46,194 nucleotides of DNA, taken from Lachnospiraceae bacterium (GTDB lineage Bacteria > Bacillota > Clostridia > Lachnospirales > Lachnospiraceae). The translations under genes were made by a program, and so were the position numbers. Shown here piece by piece: positions 8,234 to 17,661 of the stretch. Below the pieces are notes generated by a model, which worked only from the letters and a program-made list of their open reading frames with translations, was not told the origin of the DNA and did not search any database. Position 1 is the stretch's first letter. Each line of letters opens with the position of its first letter. Where the stretch lies: the NCBI GenBank assembly GCA_026169045.1, contig JAPFDH010000116.1:1-46194 (forward strand), given 5' to 3'.

Positions 8234-9207
8234 ATGAAAAAGCAGCGCTCGTTTTACTTGTTATTACGATTTTTCTTATCTGGCATGTGGCGCAGACGGG
8301 GGATGAAACCATCATCATTTACAGTCCCATGGAACAGTATCGAAATGATGAATTAAAGAAGCAGCTGGACGAAAAATTCCCCCAGTGGGATATTCAGATT
8401 ATGTCCATGGCGACAGCTAAGGCAGCTGCCAAAATTAATGTGGAAGGCAGTCATACAGATGCGGATATTGTCATTGATATGGAATGCGCATATTTGGAAA
8501 GAATGAAAGATAATTTGGAAAATGTGGAAGAATTTAGTCGATTGGAATATTTGGATGGAATAGGGGATCCGGAAGGAAAATATCTGATCTGGGATCGACA
8601 GGCAGGAGCAATTGTAGTCAATCAGGCTGTTTTAGATAAGTATCATTTGCCTGTGCCAAAGACATATGAAGACCTTTTGGATCCGATATATCGGAATTTA
8701 ATTGCCATGCCGGATCCTAAATCCAGCGGAACGGGATATTTCTTTTATAAAAATTTGGTCAATGTATGGGGAGAAGAAAAAGCATTGGAATATTTTGATG
8801 CACTGGCAGTTAACGTGAAACAATTTACGGAATCCGGTTCCGGTCCCATAAAATTACTGGTGCAGCAGGAGGTAGCGATCGGATTATGTCTGACATTTCA
8901 GGCTGTAGATGAGAAAAATAACGGAAATGATTTTTTGATTCTGGAGCCTGAGTTTGGATCTCCTTATTCTCTGACAGGTGCATCCATTGTGAAAGGAAAA
9001 AAAGATCGGGCGGGAGTAAAAGAAGTTTTTGAATTTGTTGTCAACGATTTCTGCGTTTATGATAAAGAATACTTCAGTCCGGGACAAGTTTTGACAGTTC
9101 AGGAAAATAAACTGGAAAATTATCCAACAGATTTTTCCTATGCTGACATGACAGGAATTGAAAGTGTGGATGAACAGGAACGTTTATTGGAACTGTGGAA
9201 ATATTAA
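8234..9207 (+). CDS. ABC transporter substrate-binding protein, frameshifted in the signal peptide
   Basis: The mature part, starting at TGDETIIIYSPME (about 8293), runs intact to 9207 and has the shape of a family 1/6 extracellular binding protein (SSGTGYFFYKNLVNVWGEEKALEYF is typical of Fe3+/AEP binders). Its frame has no ATG; the only formal start is GTG 8287, in the middle of what should be a signal peptide. Upstream in the same frame one reads KAALVLLVITIFLIWHVAQ, a good signal/anchor segment, while the ATG with a GAGGT ribosome site (8234) is one base out of frame. Adding one A to the A5 run at 8237-8241 restores MKKAALVLLVITIFLIW. As read, the protein would not be exported. Confidence 0.8.
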
Positions 9208-9221
9208 CAGTGTCTGTAGAC

Positions 9222-9275
9222 CGCTGGATAAAACCTTGAAAATTATGGTTTCTCAGGTTTTATCCAGCGTTTTTT
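9222..9275 (+). terminator. Intrinsic terminator closing the ABC importer operon
   Basis: A perfect 15-bp stem (9222-9236 with 9255-9269) and an 18-base loop are followed by T6. Confidence 0.92.
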
Positions 9276-9315
9276 GACCATTTTTGCTGCTAAAATGGAA
9301 AACTTACTTGCTATT

Positions 9316-9345
9316 TTGGAAAAACTTTCTTATAATTAATACAAT
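9316..9345 (+). promoter_or_regulatory. Putative sigma-A promoter for the MscS gene
   Basis: TTGGAA (9316-9321) and TACAAT (9340-9345) are separated by 18 bases, about 70 bases ahead of the start codon. An overlapping TATAAT at 9331-9336 is too close to this -35. Confidence 0.45.
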
Positions 9346-9417
9346 CCTGTTTTTTCATAAAATTAAAGTGGGATAGCCATGTATTGATGGGATATCGGAT
9401 AAAGAATGGAGAGTTCT

Positions 9418-10302
9418 ATGAATAAAATCAGTTTCATATTGGCAACGACAGTACCTGAAATTGATGAAAAGGAAGTCGAGTCCTGGCTGAATAAAGTTGC
9501 GCCCAATATGGCGCAGTTGCTGCTCAGGATTCTGATTGTGATTATTATCTGGTTTGTGGGAAGAAAGGTTATCCGCATGGTGACAAAAGGAACCAACCGG
9601 CTGTTATCCATGAGGAATACCAGTGATACGGTGGTACGTCTTGCCAACGGAGCAATACAAATTGCTTTATATACAATTTTGATCTCTACAATCGCACAGA
9701 TATTAGAGATACCGCTGACTTCGTTTTTCGCTTTATTTGGAACAGCAGCATTGGCTGTAGGATTGGCACTTCAGGAATTCTTGAAAAATCTTGCAGGTGG
9801 TGTGCTGATTCTGGTTTTGCAGCCGTTTCGAATTGGCGATTACATTATAGAAGATAATAACAAAAATGAAGGAACCGTTTCCGCAATCAGTTTGTTTTAT
9901 ACCAAGCTTCTGACTGTGGATAATCGGACGATTGTAATACCGAATTCCTCTTTGACCAATAATAGTTTGACCAATGTCAGTGCCCAGGATAAGCGCCTCT
10001 TGGAATTAAAAATAGGAATTTCTTATCAGTCTGATTTAAAAAAGGCTAAGGAAATTATGGAGGATCTGCTGATTAATCTGGAAAATCGTGTTGCCGGAGA
10101 TGAAGTTAAGGTAGTTGTTTCTTCCTTGGAAGAGAGTTCTGTTATAATTATGGGAAGATGTATGATTCATGCGGAGTTTTACTGGAAGGAACGCTGGTAT
10201 GCTACAGAAGAAATAAAGTTACGTTATGACCGGGAAGGCATAGAAATACCGTATAAAAAAATGGATGTTACAGTACATCAGAAGACAGAACGCTCCCTTT
10301 AA
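9418..10302 (+). CDS. MscS-family small-conductance mechanosensitive channel
   Basis: Releases solutes on osmotic downshock from the cytoplasmic membrane. The 294 residues include a membrane segment at about 30-50, two more at 75-125, and the TM3 pore helix with the Gly/Ala-rich stretch GTAALAVGLALQEFLKNLAGG, then the beta domain (FRIGDYI ... IPNSSLTNNSLTN) and an alpha/beta C-terminal domain. This is the plain E. coli MscS layout. I chose ATG 9418 because GGAGAG lies seven bases upstream; ATG 9406 is in frame but overlaps that site. It stands between a terminator and the sugar transferase gene. Confidence 0.9.
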   Translation: MNKISFILATTVPEIDEKEVESWLNKVAPNMAQLLLRILIVIIIWFVGRKVIRMVTKGTNRLLSMRNTSDTVVRLANGAIQIALYTILISTIAQILEIPLTSFFALFGTAALAVGLALQEFLKNLAGGVLILVLQPFRIGDYIIEDNNKNEGTVSAISLFYTKLLTVDNRTIVIPNSSLTNNSLTNVSAQDKRLLELKIGISYQSDLKKAKEIMEDLLINLENRVAGDEVKVVVSSLEESSVIIMGRCMIHAEFYWKERWYATEEIKLRYDREGIEIPYKKMDVTVHQKTERSL

Positions 10303-10391
10303 TGGGAAGATGCGTTTTTATTATAGATAAAACGGAGAAATCGGGGGTTTATTATCCGAAAAAGAACGGAAATAATTAGGAGAATATTGTA

Positions 10392-11795
10392 ATGGTACAA
10401 AAAAAGGAAAAGTATTTGAGCTTTGCGGTGTGCATGGGAGATATGATAAGCCTGGTCGTAGCGTTCATACTTGCCAATTGGATCTGGCTGGATTTATACC
10501 GTGGAATGGATGAAGTGAACTATGACAATATCGGTATCCTTCTGGCGACATTTATGTTTGTTTTCTTCTTATTCAGCCTGAATCGATATTTCTTAAAGAG
10601 ATCAAATGTGGAAGAGTTTATGAATATGATAAAAAATACGCTGTTATTGGCAGCGATATCCACATTGGTGTTGTTTATTACAAAAAATTTTGACAGTATG
10701 AATCGTGGGGTGTTTGCCTGTACATTAGTATTCTATACCATGATGGGGTTTGGGATTCGTGTGGCACTGAAATCAATCTTGAGAAAGTATTTTAAGAAGA
10801 ATACACCGAAAATGCTGCTGGTTACTACCAGTGACCGTGTAGAATCCATTATCCGGACTTTGAATTCCAATTATGATTTAGACAGCCGGGTAGGAGCTGT
10901 GGCTTTGATTGATGAAGACCGGGTAGGGGAAACAATACAGAATATTCCCGTGGTAGCTGGTTTTCATGATATGTTGGATTACACCAAAAAAGGGGTAGTA
11001 GATGAAGTCTTTATTCATGTTTCCTATGCCAGTGGGCGGTCGTTAAAGCCGGTTATTGAAGAGTTTGAAAAGATGGGCGTAACGGTTCATATCAATATTA
11101 ATGTGTTGGACGGATTTGATGAATATAATAAAAGTATTAATATGCTGGGAGCATACCCGGTGGTTTCATTTGCTACGAAATTTTTTGACAGTGAGAAATT
11201 GGTTGTAAAGCGGGTAATCGATATTATCGGTGGTATTGTGGGATGTACGATAACATTGATCGTGGGATTGATTTTATGGCCGATTATCAAACTGGAATCC
11301 CCTGGTCCTTTGTTGTTTAAACAAAAGCGTGTCGGAAAAAACGGACGCTATTTTTATATATATAAATTCCGTTCTATGTATATAGATGCTGAAGAACGAA
11401 AGAAAGAGCTGATGTCTCAAAATGAGATGAAAGGTCTTATGTTTAAAATGAAGGATGATCCACGTATTACGAAGGTTGGAAAGTTTATTCGGGATACGAG
11501 TATAGATGAATTACCTCAATTTTTTAATGTTTTAAAAGGTGATATGAGTCTTGTAGGGACAAGACCTCCGACAGTGGACGAATTTAAACAATATGAGTTA
11601 TATCACAAACGCCGCTTAAGTATTAAACCGGGAATTACCGGAATGTGGCAGGTAAGTGGCAGAAGTGATATTGAGGATTTCGAAGAAGTGGTACGGCTGG
11701 ATTTGTACTATATAGATAACTGGTCACTGTCTTTGGATATGCGAATACTGTGTAAGACTGTGGCGGTGGTATTGGGAAAAGTGGGATCCAGGTAA
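10392..11795 (+). CDS. Polyprenyl-phosphate sugar-1-phosphate transferase (WbaP/WcaJ type)
   Basis: Predicted to move a sugar-1-phosphate from a UDP-sugar to undecaprenyl phosphate, the first step in building an exopolysaccharide or glycan. The 467-residue protein has four N-terminal membrane segments (to about residue 125), a Rossmann-like CoA-binding fold at 138-250, a fifth hydrophobic segment at 275-300, then the bacterial sugar transferase domain: SPGPLLFKQKRVG, KFRSM, the catalytic Asp-Glu pair at 372-373 in SIDELPQ, MSLVGTRPP and KPGITGMWQVSGR. ATTAGGAGAATATTGTA supplies the ribosome site. Glycosyltransferases that would extend the product are not adjacent; those at 22.3 and 37.2 kb are of the membrane DPM1 type. 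The sugar is unknown. Confidence 0.92.
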   Translation: MVQKKEKYLSFAVCMGDMISLVVAFILANWIWLDLYRGMDEVNYDNIGILLATFMFVFFLFSLNRYFLKRSNVEEFMNMIKNTLLLAAISTLVLFITKNFDSMNRGVFACTLVFYTMMGFGIRVALKSILRKYFKKNTPKMLLVTTSDRVESIIRTLNSNYDLDSRVGAVALIDEDRVGETIQNIPVVAGFHDMLDYTKKGVVDEVFIHVSYASGRSLKPVIEEFEKMGVTVHININVLDGFDEYNKSINMLGAYPVVSFATKFFDSEKLVVKRVIDIIGGIVGCTITLIVGLILWPIIKLESPGPLLFKQKRVGKNGRYFYIYKFRSMYIDAEERKKELMSQNEMKGLMFKMKDDPRITKVGKFIRDTSIDELPQFFNVLKGDMSLVGTRPPTVDEFKQYELYHKRRLSIKPGITGMWQVSGRSDIEDFEEVVRLDLYYIDNWSLSLDMRILCKTVAVVLGKVGSR

Positions 11796-11818
11796 ATAAA
11801 GACAAAAGAAATGAAAAG

Positions 11819-11891
11819 ACTGTTACAAAGTGTTACAATATAGAAAGAGAGGAAAGGTTCTATATTTGTGGATTCTGTAACAGTTTTTTTG
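11819..11891 (+). terminator. Long two-part terminator after the sugar transferase
   Basis: Outer arms ACTGTTACA (11819-11827) and TGTAACAGT (11876-11884) enclose an inner hairpin AATATAGAA/TTCTATATT, followed by T7. The rest of the 322-base gap (11796-12117) holds the LCP promoter at 11989-12017 and an untranslated leader. Confidence 0.8.
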
Positions 11892-11988
11892 TTCTATGAC
11901 GTTTCAACTTTCTTTTTATGTAATATTTATTGGGATATGAATGACAGAAATATTACTAAAATTGTAAGAAAATTCATAAGTTTCTAAT

Positions 11989-12017
11989 TTGACAAATATA
12001 ATCGAATTTGTTATAAC
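11989..12017 (+). promoter_or_regulatory. Sigma-A promoter for the LCP gene
   Basis: A consensus TTGACA (11989-11994) is followed by exactly 17 bases and TATAAC (12012-12017). Transcription would start near 12024, leaving a leader of about 95 bases before the start codon. Confidence 0.82.
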
Positions 12018-12117
12018 TGGATAAAAAGTGGTTTCTGCCAACCAGTCAAATATTCCGCATCGTTAGGATAGAAGTAGAATATGGATCGCGGAAGGATACC
12101 AATTAAGGAGGAATGGC

Positions 12118-13665
12118 ATGGCAAATTTAAGTGAAGAAGAACGCAAAATATTGGAACAGGCGAGACAAATCCAAGATCGGTTGGAGGCGGAGCGTCTTGA
12201 AGCCGGAGAGATAGACTTAGAATCAGAAAATAGAAAAAGAAAAAGGAGAGAAGAGCAAAGAAGAGAACAACAGCGTCTGCAAAATGAAATGGAGATGGAA
12301 AAACGCAGACAACAGGAATTAAAACGCAGACGTCAGGCGGAACAGAATCAGAGAAGACAGGCAATGGAAAAAAATATGCAGACTTCAGATGGAGTTTACA
12401 GGCAAAGTTCTCCGACGCCTAATCAGACCGGATCCGAGCAGGTACCCGGACAGACAATTGATTTGGGAAAAATGAATTCCGTTTCCCAAGAAAATGCGCA
12501 TATGCATAATCAAGAATATTGGGAAGCAGCCAAAAGAGAAGTGGCAGCAGGAGATGAACAGAGAAAGCGGATGACACGGGAAGCGGCAGCTATGTATAGA
12601 CCCCGAACAGCAGCGTCGGCAAGAAATGATCGAAGAAATGCGGCCCAAATGGAAAGACCGATGACAAGAAGACGGGTGGATGACGCTTCTTCCACATCCA
12701 GAAAAAAGAAAAAGAAGCATAAGGCGATGAAACGTGTCATTACCATCCTTATAACGATTTGTATTGTGATTGGCATTCTTTTTGGTGGTGCATATTTTAT
12801 TGTAAGGGCAATTGTCAGTAAAACGAACTATCAGCCATACGAAACAGAATATGTACGGGCTGATGATGTTATGCATGATCCCGATGTTTTAAATGTATTG
12901 CTAATTGGAAGTGATGAGAGGGGAACTGTGGATACGGCACGTTCCGATGCAATGATTGTTTTGTCCATCAATGAAAAAACAAAGAAGATTGTTATGACAT
13001 CGATTTTGCGTGACAGTTATGTGGAAATTCCCGGATATGGAATGCAGAGGATCAATCATTCCTATCAGATGGGTGGAGAGGCTCTTTTGATACAAACAAT
13101 AGAGCAGAATTTCAAAATCGGTATTGACTATTATGCCAGTGTGGATTTCTTTTCTTTTATGGAGATTATTGACTGCGTTGATGGAGTGGATATTACAGTA
13201 GAGGAAGAGGAAGTGCAGTGGATTAATGCATACGTTGCAGAACTGAATAATATCCTGGGAGATCCGGAAGGAGATCAGTATATTTCAGGAGCCGGTCCCA
13301 TGACTTTGACCGGTAAACAGGCCTTGGCCTATTCCAGAATTCGTTATGTAGGTACGGATTTTGCACGTACGGAAAGACAGAGAACCGTATTGAATGCGTT
13401 GATTGAAAAACTGAAAAAAGCAAATCCGATTCAGGTATTCCGCGTGGTGAATACGGTACTTCCCGATGTAAGTACAAATATGGATGATCATGCCATGACG
13501 ATGACGCTGTTTCATGCCCTGTCCTATTTGAGCTATGATATTGAAGAATTTCGGGTTCCGATGGATGGAACTTGGTGGAATGAAGATGCCAATGGACAGG
13601 AAGTGCTGGGAATGGACTTTGCAGCAAATATAGCTGGTTTGCAAAATACGATATATGGTGAATAA
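12118..13665 (+). CDS. LytR-CpsA-Psr (LCP) family glycopolymer transferase
   Basis: LCP proteins transfer lipid-linked glycopolymers to peptidoglycan outside the membrane. This 515-residue protein has an unusually long cytoplasmic N terminus (1-205): Glu/Arg/Gln-rich, probably coiled coil to about 85, then basic. A poly-Lys stretch near 196-202 precedes the single membrane segment at 206-230. The LCP domain covers about 255-440 with VLNVLLIGSDERG, ARSDAMIVLSI, SILRDSYVEIPG, INHSYQMGG and the late motif ALAYSRIRY-x-GTDFARTERQR, so the conserved Arg and Asp residues that hold the polyprenyl phosphate are present. AAGGAGG sits eight bases before the start. Its own strong promoter separates it from the sugar transferase upstream, which may supply its substrate. 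Confidence 0.92.
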   Translation: MANLSEEERKILEQARQIQDRLEAERLEAGEIDLESENRKRKRREEQRREQQRLQNEMEMEKRRQQELKRRRQAEQNQRRQAMEKNMQTSDGVYRQSSPTPNQTGSEQVPGQTIDLGKMNSVSQENAHMHNQEYWEAAKREVAAGDEQRKRMTREAAAMYRPRTAASARNDRRNAAQMERPMTRRRVDDASSTSRKKKKKHKAMKRVITILITICIVIGILFGGAYFIVRAIVSKTNYQPYETEYVRADDVMHDPDVLNVLLIGSDERGTVDTARSDAMIVLSINEKTKKIVMTSILRDSYVEIPGYGMQRINHSYQMGGEALLIQTIEQNFKIGIDYYASVDFFSFMEIIDCVDGVDITVEEEEVQWINAYVAELNNILGDPEGDQYISGAGPMTLTGKQALAYSRIRYVGTDFARTERQRTVLNALIEKLKKANPIQVFRVVNTVLPDVSTNMDDHAMTMTLFHALSYLSYDIEEFRVPMDGTWWNEDANGQEVLGMDFAANIAGLQNTIYGE

Positions 13666-13709
13666 TCGAAAAAAGTCGATAAATTATAGTGATATATTTA
13701 AAAAAAATC

Positions 13710-13738
13710 TGTAATTCTCTATGGGAATGTAGTATAAT
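13710..13738 (+). promoter_or_regulatory. Possible promoter for the zinc-ribbon gene
   Basis: A perfect TATAAT (13733-13738) lies about 33 bases before the start codon; the best -35 at 17 bases is TGTAAT, a poor match. Confidence 0.4.
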
Positions 13739-13770
13739 GGCACCTATAAAACAGGCGAGGAAGTGAGAAT

Positions 13771-14016
13771 ATGATGTACGTATTTATATGCCCTAAATGT
13801 GGCCATTCTACTATGGTAAGTTTATACCGTTCTTTGAATTGCAGAGTTTGTGGTGCTGATATGGCAAATTGTGAAATTGACTTTTTAGATTGGGTAGAGC
13901 TTAGTCCAAAAGAACGAGCAAGGTTGATTCGAATTTATCAAAAAGCGGATCCAAAAGACCTTTGCTTTTATAGACCAATGCCTTATTACGATCATAAAGA
14001 ACGAAATTATTGGTAA
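13771..14016 (+). CDS. Small zinc-ribbon protein
   Basis: The 81-residue protein begins with two Cys pairs, CPKCG at residues 8-12 and CRVCG at 29-33, forming a zinc ribbon. The remainder is helical and charged with a Tyr/Trp-rich end (PYYDHKERNYW). I do not recognise a named family. GAGGAAGTGAG provides the ribosome site; ATG 13771 and ATG 13774 are both possible. It has its own -10 box and a strong terminator, so it looks like a real monocistronic gene. Confidence 0.75.
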   Translation: MMYVFICPKCGHSTMVSLYRSLNCRVCGADMANCEIDFLDWVELSPKERARLIRIYQKADPKDLCFYRPMPYYDHKERNYW

Positions 14017-14019
14017 TGG

Positions 14020-14056
14020 AAAGAGAAAGTGGAAAAATTTTTCACTTTCTCTTTTA
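14020..14056 (+). terminator. Intrinsic terminator after the zinc-ribbon gene
   Basis: A perfect 12-bp stem AAAGAGAAAGTG (14020-14031) pairs with 14043-14054; the A/T-rich arms also supply the T-tract. Confidence 0.82.
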
Positions 14057-14075
14057 GAATAAAAATATCTTTCAG

Positions 14076-14104
14076 TTCACAGAAGAACATTTTTGTGCTA
14101 TACT
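14076..14104 (+). promoter_or_regulatory. Sigma-A promoter for glmM-glmS
   Basis: TTCACA (14076-14081), a 17-base spacer and TATACT (14099-14104) match consensus at five of six positions each. A second TATAAT near 14140 lacks a good -35. The leader would be about 200 bases long. Confidence 0.65.
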
Positions 14105-14310
14105 GGGCGATAGTGTAAAACATTTCTGAAATATCATTTATAATAGAGAAGTTTTGTGAGAATTTTATGAAACGAAGCCTATGCAGAAGGTTTTACATCT
14201 GAAGTAGTCAGATATTTCTGAGTGGAATTATTAAAATTAGATAGAAGTTTTGATTGAAAGCTGTTCCGAGCAGGGGCAGAAAAGTAATTAAAATTTCGGA
14301 TAGGAGTTAT

Positions 14311-15657
14311 ATGGGTAAATATTTTGGAACAGATGGTTTTCGTGGAGAAGCAAACGTAAATTTAACAGTAGAGCATGCATTTAAAGTAGGACGTTTTTTG
14401 GGATGGTATTACGGACAAAACCATAAATGCCGTGTAGTAATCGGAAAAGATACGAGAAGAAGCAGTTATATGTTTGAGTACGCTTTGGTAGCTGGATTGA
14501 CAGCTTCAGGAGCGGATGCCTATCTTCTTCATGTAACTACAACGCCAAGTGTTTCCTATGTGGTACGAACAGAGGATTTTGATTGTGGTATTATGATTTC
14601 TGCCAGCCATAATCCATATCATGACAATGGAATTAAAGTAATTAATGGAAAAGGTGAAAAGCTGGAAGAATCCGTAATCGAAAAAATAGAAGCTTATCTG
14701 GATGGAGCAGTGGGTGAAGTACCATTGGCTGTGAATGAAGATATCGGCTGTACAGTGGATTACGCAGCAGGAAGAAACCGTTATGTGGGCTATCTGATCT
14801 CTCTGGCACTGCATTCCTATAAAGGATTCCGTGTGGGACTGGATTGTGCCAACGGAAGTTCCTGGATGATTGCAAAAAATGTATTTGACGCATTGGGTGC
14901 GAAAACCTATGTGATTAACAATGAACCAAATGGAATTAACATCAATACCAATTGCGGTTCAACGCATATTGAAGGTTTACAGAAGTATGTGGTGGAAAAA
15001 GGACTGGATGTAGGATTTGCTTTTGATGGCGATGCGGACCGTTGTTTGTGTGTAGATGAAAAGGGAAACCTGGTCGATGGAGATTTGATCCTTTATATCG
15101 CCGGAAAGTATATGAAAGAAAGAGGCGAGTTGGCCAATAATACAGTGGTCACAACGGTTATGTCCAATTTTGGTCTCTATAAAGCGTTTGACAGTGTTGG
15201 AATTCAATATGAAAAGACAGCAGTTGGAGATAAATACGTTTATGAAAATATGGTGACAAACGGCCATAAGATCGGTGGTGAACAGTCCGGTCATATTATT
15301 TTCAGCAACTATGCCACTACAGGAGACGGAATCCTGACAGCAATTAAGATGATGGAAGTAATTATTTCAAAGAAGATGCCATTATCTGAACTGGCAAGAC
15401 CTGTAAAGATTTATCCGCAGCTTTTAAAGAATGTCCGTGTTGCAGATAAAAAGAGTGCAAGAGAAGATGAAGATGTGCAGGCAGCGGTAGAGGCTGTGAC
15501 ACAGGCATTAGGGGACACAGGAAGAATCTTAGTACGCGAAAGTGGTACAGAACCGGTAATACGTGTTATGGTGGAAGCAGAGAGTGATGCTATCTGTCGG
15601 AAGTATGTGGACCAGGTGGTTTCTGTACTGAAAGAAAAGGGGCATGTGATTGGATAA
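14311..15657 (+). CDS. glmM: Phosphoglucosamine mutase
   Basis: Converts glucosamine-6-phosphate to glucosamine-1-phosphate on the way to UDP-GlcNAc. In the 448-residue protein MGKYFGTDGFRGEAN opens the fold, the phosphorylated serine is Ser99 in ISASHNP, the metal loop is DGDADR at about 239-244, the sugar loop GGEQSGH, and the phosphate loop RESGTEP near the end. These identify GlmM rather than a phosphomannomutase. ATG 14311 has TAGGAG six bases upstream; an upstream TTG at 14254 is in frame but lacks such a site. It sits 81 bases ahead of glmS, the preceding pathway enzyme. Confidence 0.95.
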   Translation: MGKYFGTDGFRGEANVNLTVEHAFKVGRFLGWYYGQNHKCRVVIGKDTRRSSYMFEYALVAGLTASGADAYLLHVTTTPSVSYVVRTEDFDCGIMISASHNPYHDNGIKVINGKGEKLEESVIEKIEAYLDGAVGEVPLAVNEDIGCTVDYAAGRNRYVGYLISLALHSYKGFRVGLDCANGSSWMIAKNVFDALGAKTYVINNEPNGININTNCGSTHIEGLQKYVVEKGLDVGFAFDGDADRCLCVDEKGNLVDGDLILYIAGKYMKERGELANNTVVTTVMSNFGLYKAFDSVGIQYEKTAVGDKYVYENMVTNGHKIGGEQSGHIIFSNYATTGDGILTAIKMMEVIISKKMPLSELARPVKIYPQLLKNVRVADKKSAREDEDVQAAVEAVTQALGDTGRILVRESGTEPVIRVMVEAESDAICRKYVDQVVSVLKEKGHVIG

Positions 15658-15738
15658 ATGCTCACAGAGAATGATTGGGCGTAAATAGGGAGAAGAAATA
15701 AAAGGTGTGGCATCAGGGATTGACAGGAGGAAAGTTAT

Positions 15739-17565
15739 ATGTGTGGAATAGTCGGATATACGGGAGAAGAACAGGCAGCACCAATATTATTGGACGGATT
15801 GTCAAAGCTGGAATATCGTGGATATGATTCGGCGGGATTGGCTGTTTATAATGGAACAGAAATTCAGGTGGTAAAGGCAAAAGGCAGACTTCAGGCGTTA
15901 CGTGAATTGACAAATGATGGTTTGGCTATGGATGGGTTTACCGGAATCGGTCATACAAGATGGGCAACCCATGGAGAGCCATCGGTAGTAAATTCTCATC
16001 CCCATTTTAATCAGGATAAAACGATAGCAGTCGTTCATAACGGAATCATTGAAAACTATCAGCCTCTACGTGACAGGATGATAAGAAAAGGATACACATT
16101 TGTATCACAAACGGATACGGAAGTTTTAGCTCATATGCTGGATTATTATTACAAAGGTGATCCGTTGGAAGCGATATCCAAAGTATTAACACGCGTAGAG
16201 GGATCATATGCTTTGGGAATTATTTGGAAAGACCATCCGGGTAAATTATTTGCTGTCAGAAAAGACAGTCCATTGATTGTGGGAAAAGCAGAAAATGGCT
16301 GTTTTATTGCTTCTGATGTACCGGCGATTTTGAAATATACCAGAAATGTGTATTTCATGGAAAATATGGAAATTGCATGTATGGATCGTGATCAGGTTCA
16401 TTTCTACAATTTGGATCAGGAAGAGATAGAAAAAGAAATCTCTGTTATAGAATGGGATCTGGAGGCAGCAGAAAAAGGTGGATATGAGCATTTTATGCTG
16501 AAAGAGATCTATGAACAGCCAAAAGCTGTCAGAGATACCATTAATCCGCGTATCAAAGAGGATGAAATTGTAATTGATGAATTGCAGATGACAGAGGATG
16601 AAATACAGAAAATTAAAAAGATTTCCATTGTCGCATGCGGTTCCGCATATCATGCCGGAGTCACCGGAAAGTATATTATGGAAGGAATTGCAAGAATTCC
16701 TGTAGAAGTGGATCTGGCCAGCGAATATCGTTATCGCAATCCGATTGTAGATGAAAATTCGATTGTGATCATAATCAGTCAGTCCGGTGAAACAGCAGAT
16801 TCATTGGCGGCATTGAGAGAGGCAAAAAATCGTGGTGTAAAGGTGATTGGGATTGTAAATGTAGTGGGAAGTTCCATTGCCAGAGAAGCAGATAATGTTA
16901 TGTATACCTGGGCAGGTCCTGAAATTTCTGTGGCTACCACTAAGGCTTACAGTACACAGTTGGCAGCATTGTATCTCCTTTCTCTTTATTTTGGAAAAGT
17001 GAGAGGAACCATATCCGATGAAGAATATAAAGATTTGGTGAAGGAATTGAAATTACTTCCGGAGAAGATCCAAAGTGTATTGGGAGATAAGGAAAGAATT
17101 CAATGGTTTGCCAGCAAGTTTTCAGCCAGCCATGATATCTTTTTTATCGGACGCGGATTGGACTATGCCACCTCATTGGAGGCATCATTGAAGCTGAAGG
17201 AAATATCCTATATTCATTCAGAGGCATATGCTGCCGGAGAATTAAAACACGGAACGATTTCATTGGTTGAAAACGGAATTTTAGTGGCCGCAATTGTAAC
17301 ACAGCCGGAATTATATGATAAGATGGTAAGTAATATCGTAGAAGTTAAATCCAGAGGTGCCTATATTATGGCATTGACCAATGATGGAAATTATGCTATG
17401 GAAGATACGGCTAATTTTACGGTATATATTCCAAAAACAAGCCCATGGTTCACGACGTCACTGGCAGTCATACCACTGCAGTTATTTGCATATTATGTAT
17501 CATTAGGAAAAGGATTGGATGTGGATAAGCCAAGAAATTTGGCAAAGTCAGTGACTGTGGAATAA
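15739..17565 (+). CDS. glmS: Glutamine-fructose-6-phosphate aminotransferase (isomerizing)
   Basis: Makes glucosamine-6-phosphate from fructose-6-phosphate and glutamine, the entry to amino-sugar and cell-wall synthesis. The 608-residue protein begins MCGIVGY with the N-terminal nucleophile Cys2 of the glutaminase domain (1-240; HTRWATHG, RYRN-type motifs). Two SIS domains follow (about 285-430 and 455-600), with ISQSGETADSL, TTKAYSTQ, EASLKLKEISYIHSEAYAAGELKHG, and the conserved C-terminal PRNLAKSVTVE. ACAGGAGGAAAG is a strong ribosome site. The 81-base gap to glmM is too short for the glmS ribozyme and has none of its conserved core. Confidence 0.97.
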   Translation: MCGIVGYTGEEQAAPILLDGLSKLEYRGYDSAGLAVYNGTEIQVVKAKGRLQALRELTNDGLAMDGFTGIGHTRWATHGEPSVVNSHPHFNQDKTIAVVHNGIIENYQPLRDRMIRKGYTFVSQTDTEVLAHMLDYYYKGDPLEAISKVLTRVEGSYALGIIWKDHPGKLFAVRKDSPLIVGKAENGCFIASDVPAILKYTRNVYFMENMEIACMDRDQVHFYNLDQEEIEKEISVIEWDLEAAEKGGYEHFMLKEIYEQPKAVRDTINPRIKEDEIVIDELQMTEDEIQKIKKISIVACGSAYHAGVTGKYIMEGIARIPVEVDLASEYRYRNPIVDENSIVIIISQSGETADSLAALREAKNRGVKVIGIVNVVGSSIAREADNVMYTWAGPEISVATTKAYSTQLAALYLLSLYFGKVRGTISDEEYKDLVKELKLLPEKIQSVLGDKERIQWFASKFSASHDIFFIGRGLDYATSLEASLKLKEISYIHSEAYAAGELKHGTISLVENGILVAAIVTQPELYDKMVSNIVEVKSRGAYIMALTNDGNYAMEDTANFTVYIPKTSPWFTTSLAVIPLQLFAYYVSLGKGLDVDKPRNLAKSVTVE

Positions 17566-17583
17566 CAGAATATCAGTTTAAAC

Positions 17584-17625
17584 AAAAAGGCAGTTGTCCC
17601 AGGTATATGGGACAGCTGCCTTTTT
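17584..17625. terminator. Bidirectional terminator between glmS and argH
   Basis: An 18-bp stem with one G-U pair (17584-17601 with 17608-17625) has A5 on the left and T5 on the right, so it can stop both convergent transcripts. Confidence 0.9.
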
Positions 17626-17661
17626 AAGCGATAAGCCGGTAAAACGGCCGTATCACGTGTT

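Noticed and set aside
15658-15738. Possible glmS ribozyme upstream of glmS
   Set aside because: The gap is only 81 bases, contains the ribosome site and shows none of the conserved ribozyme core.
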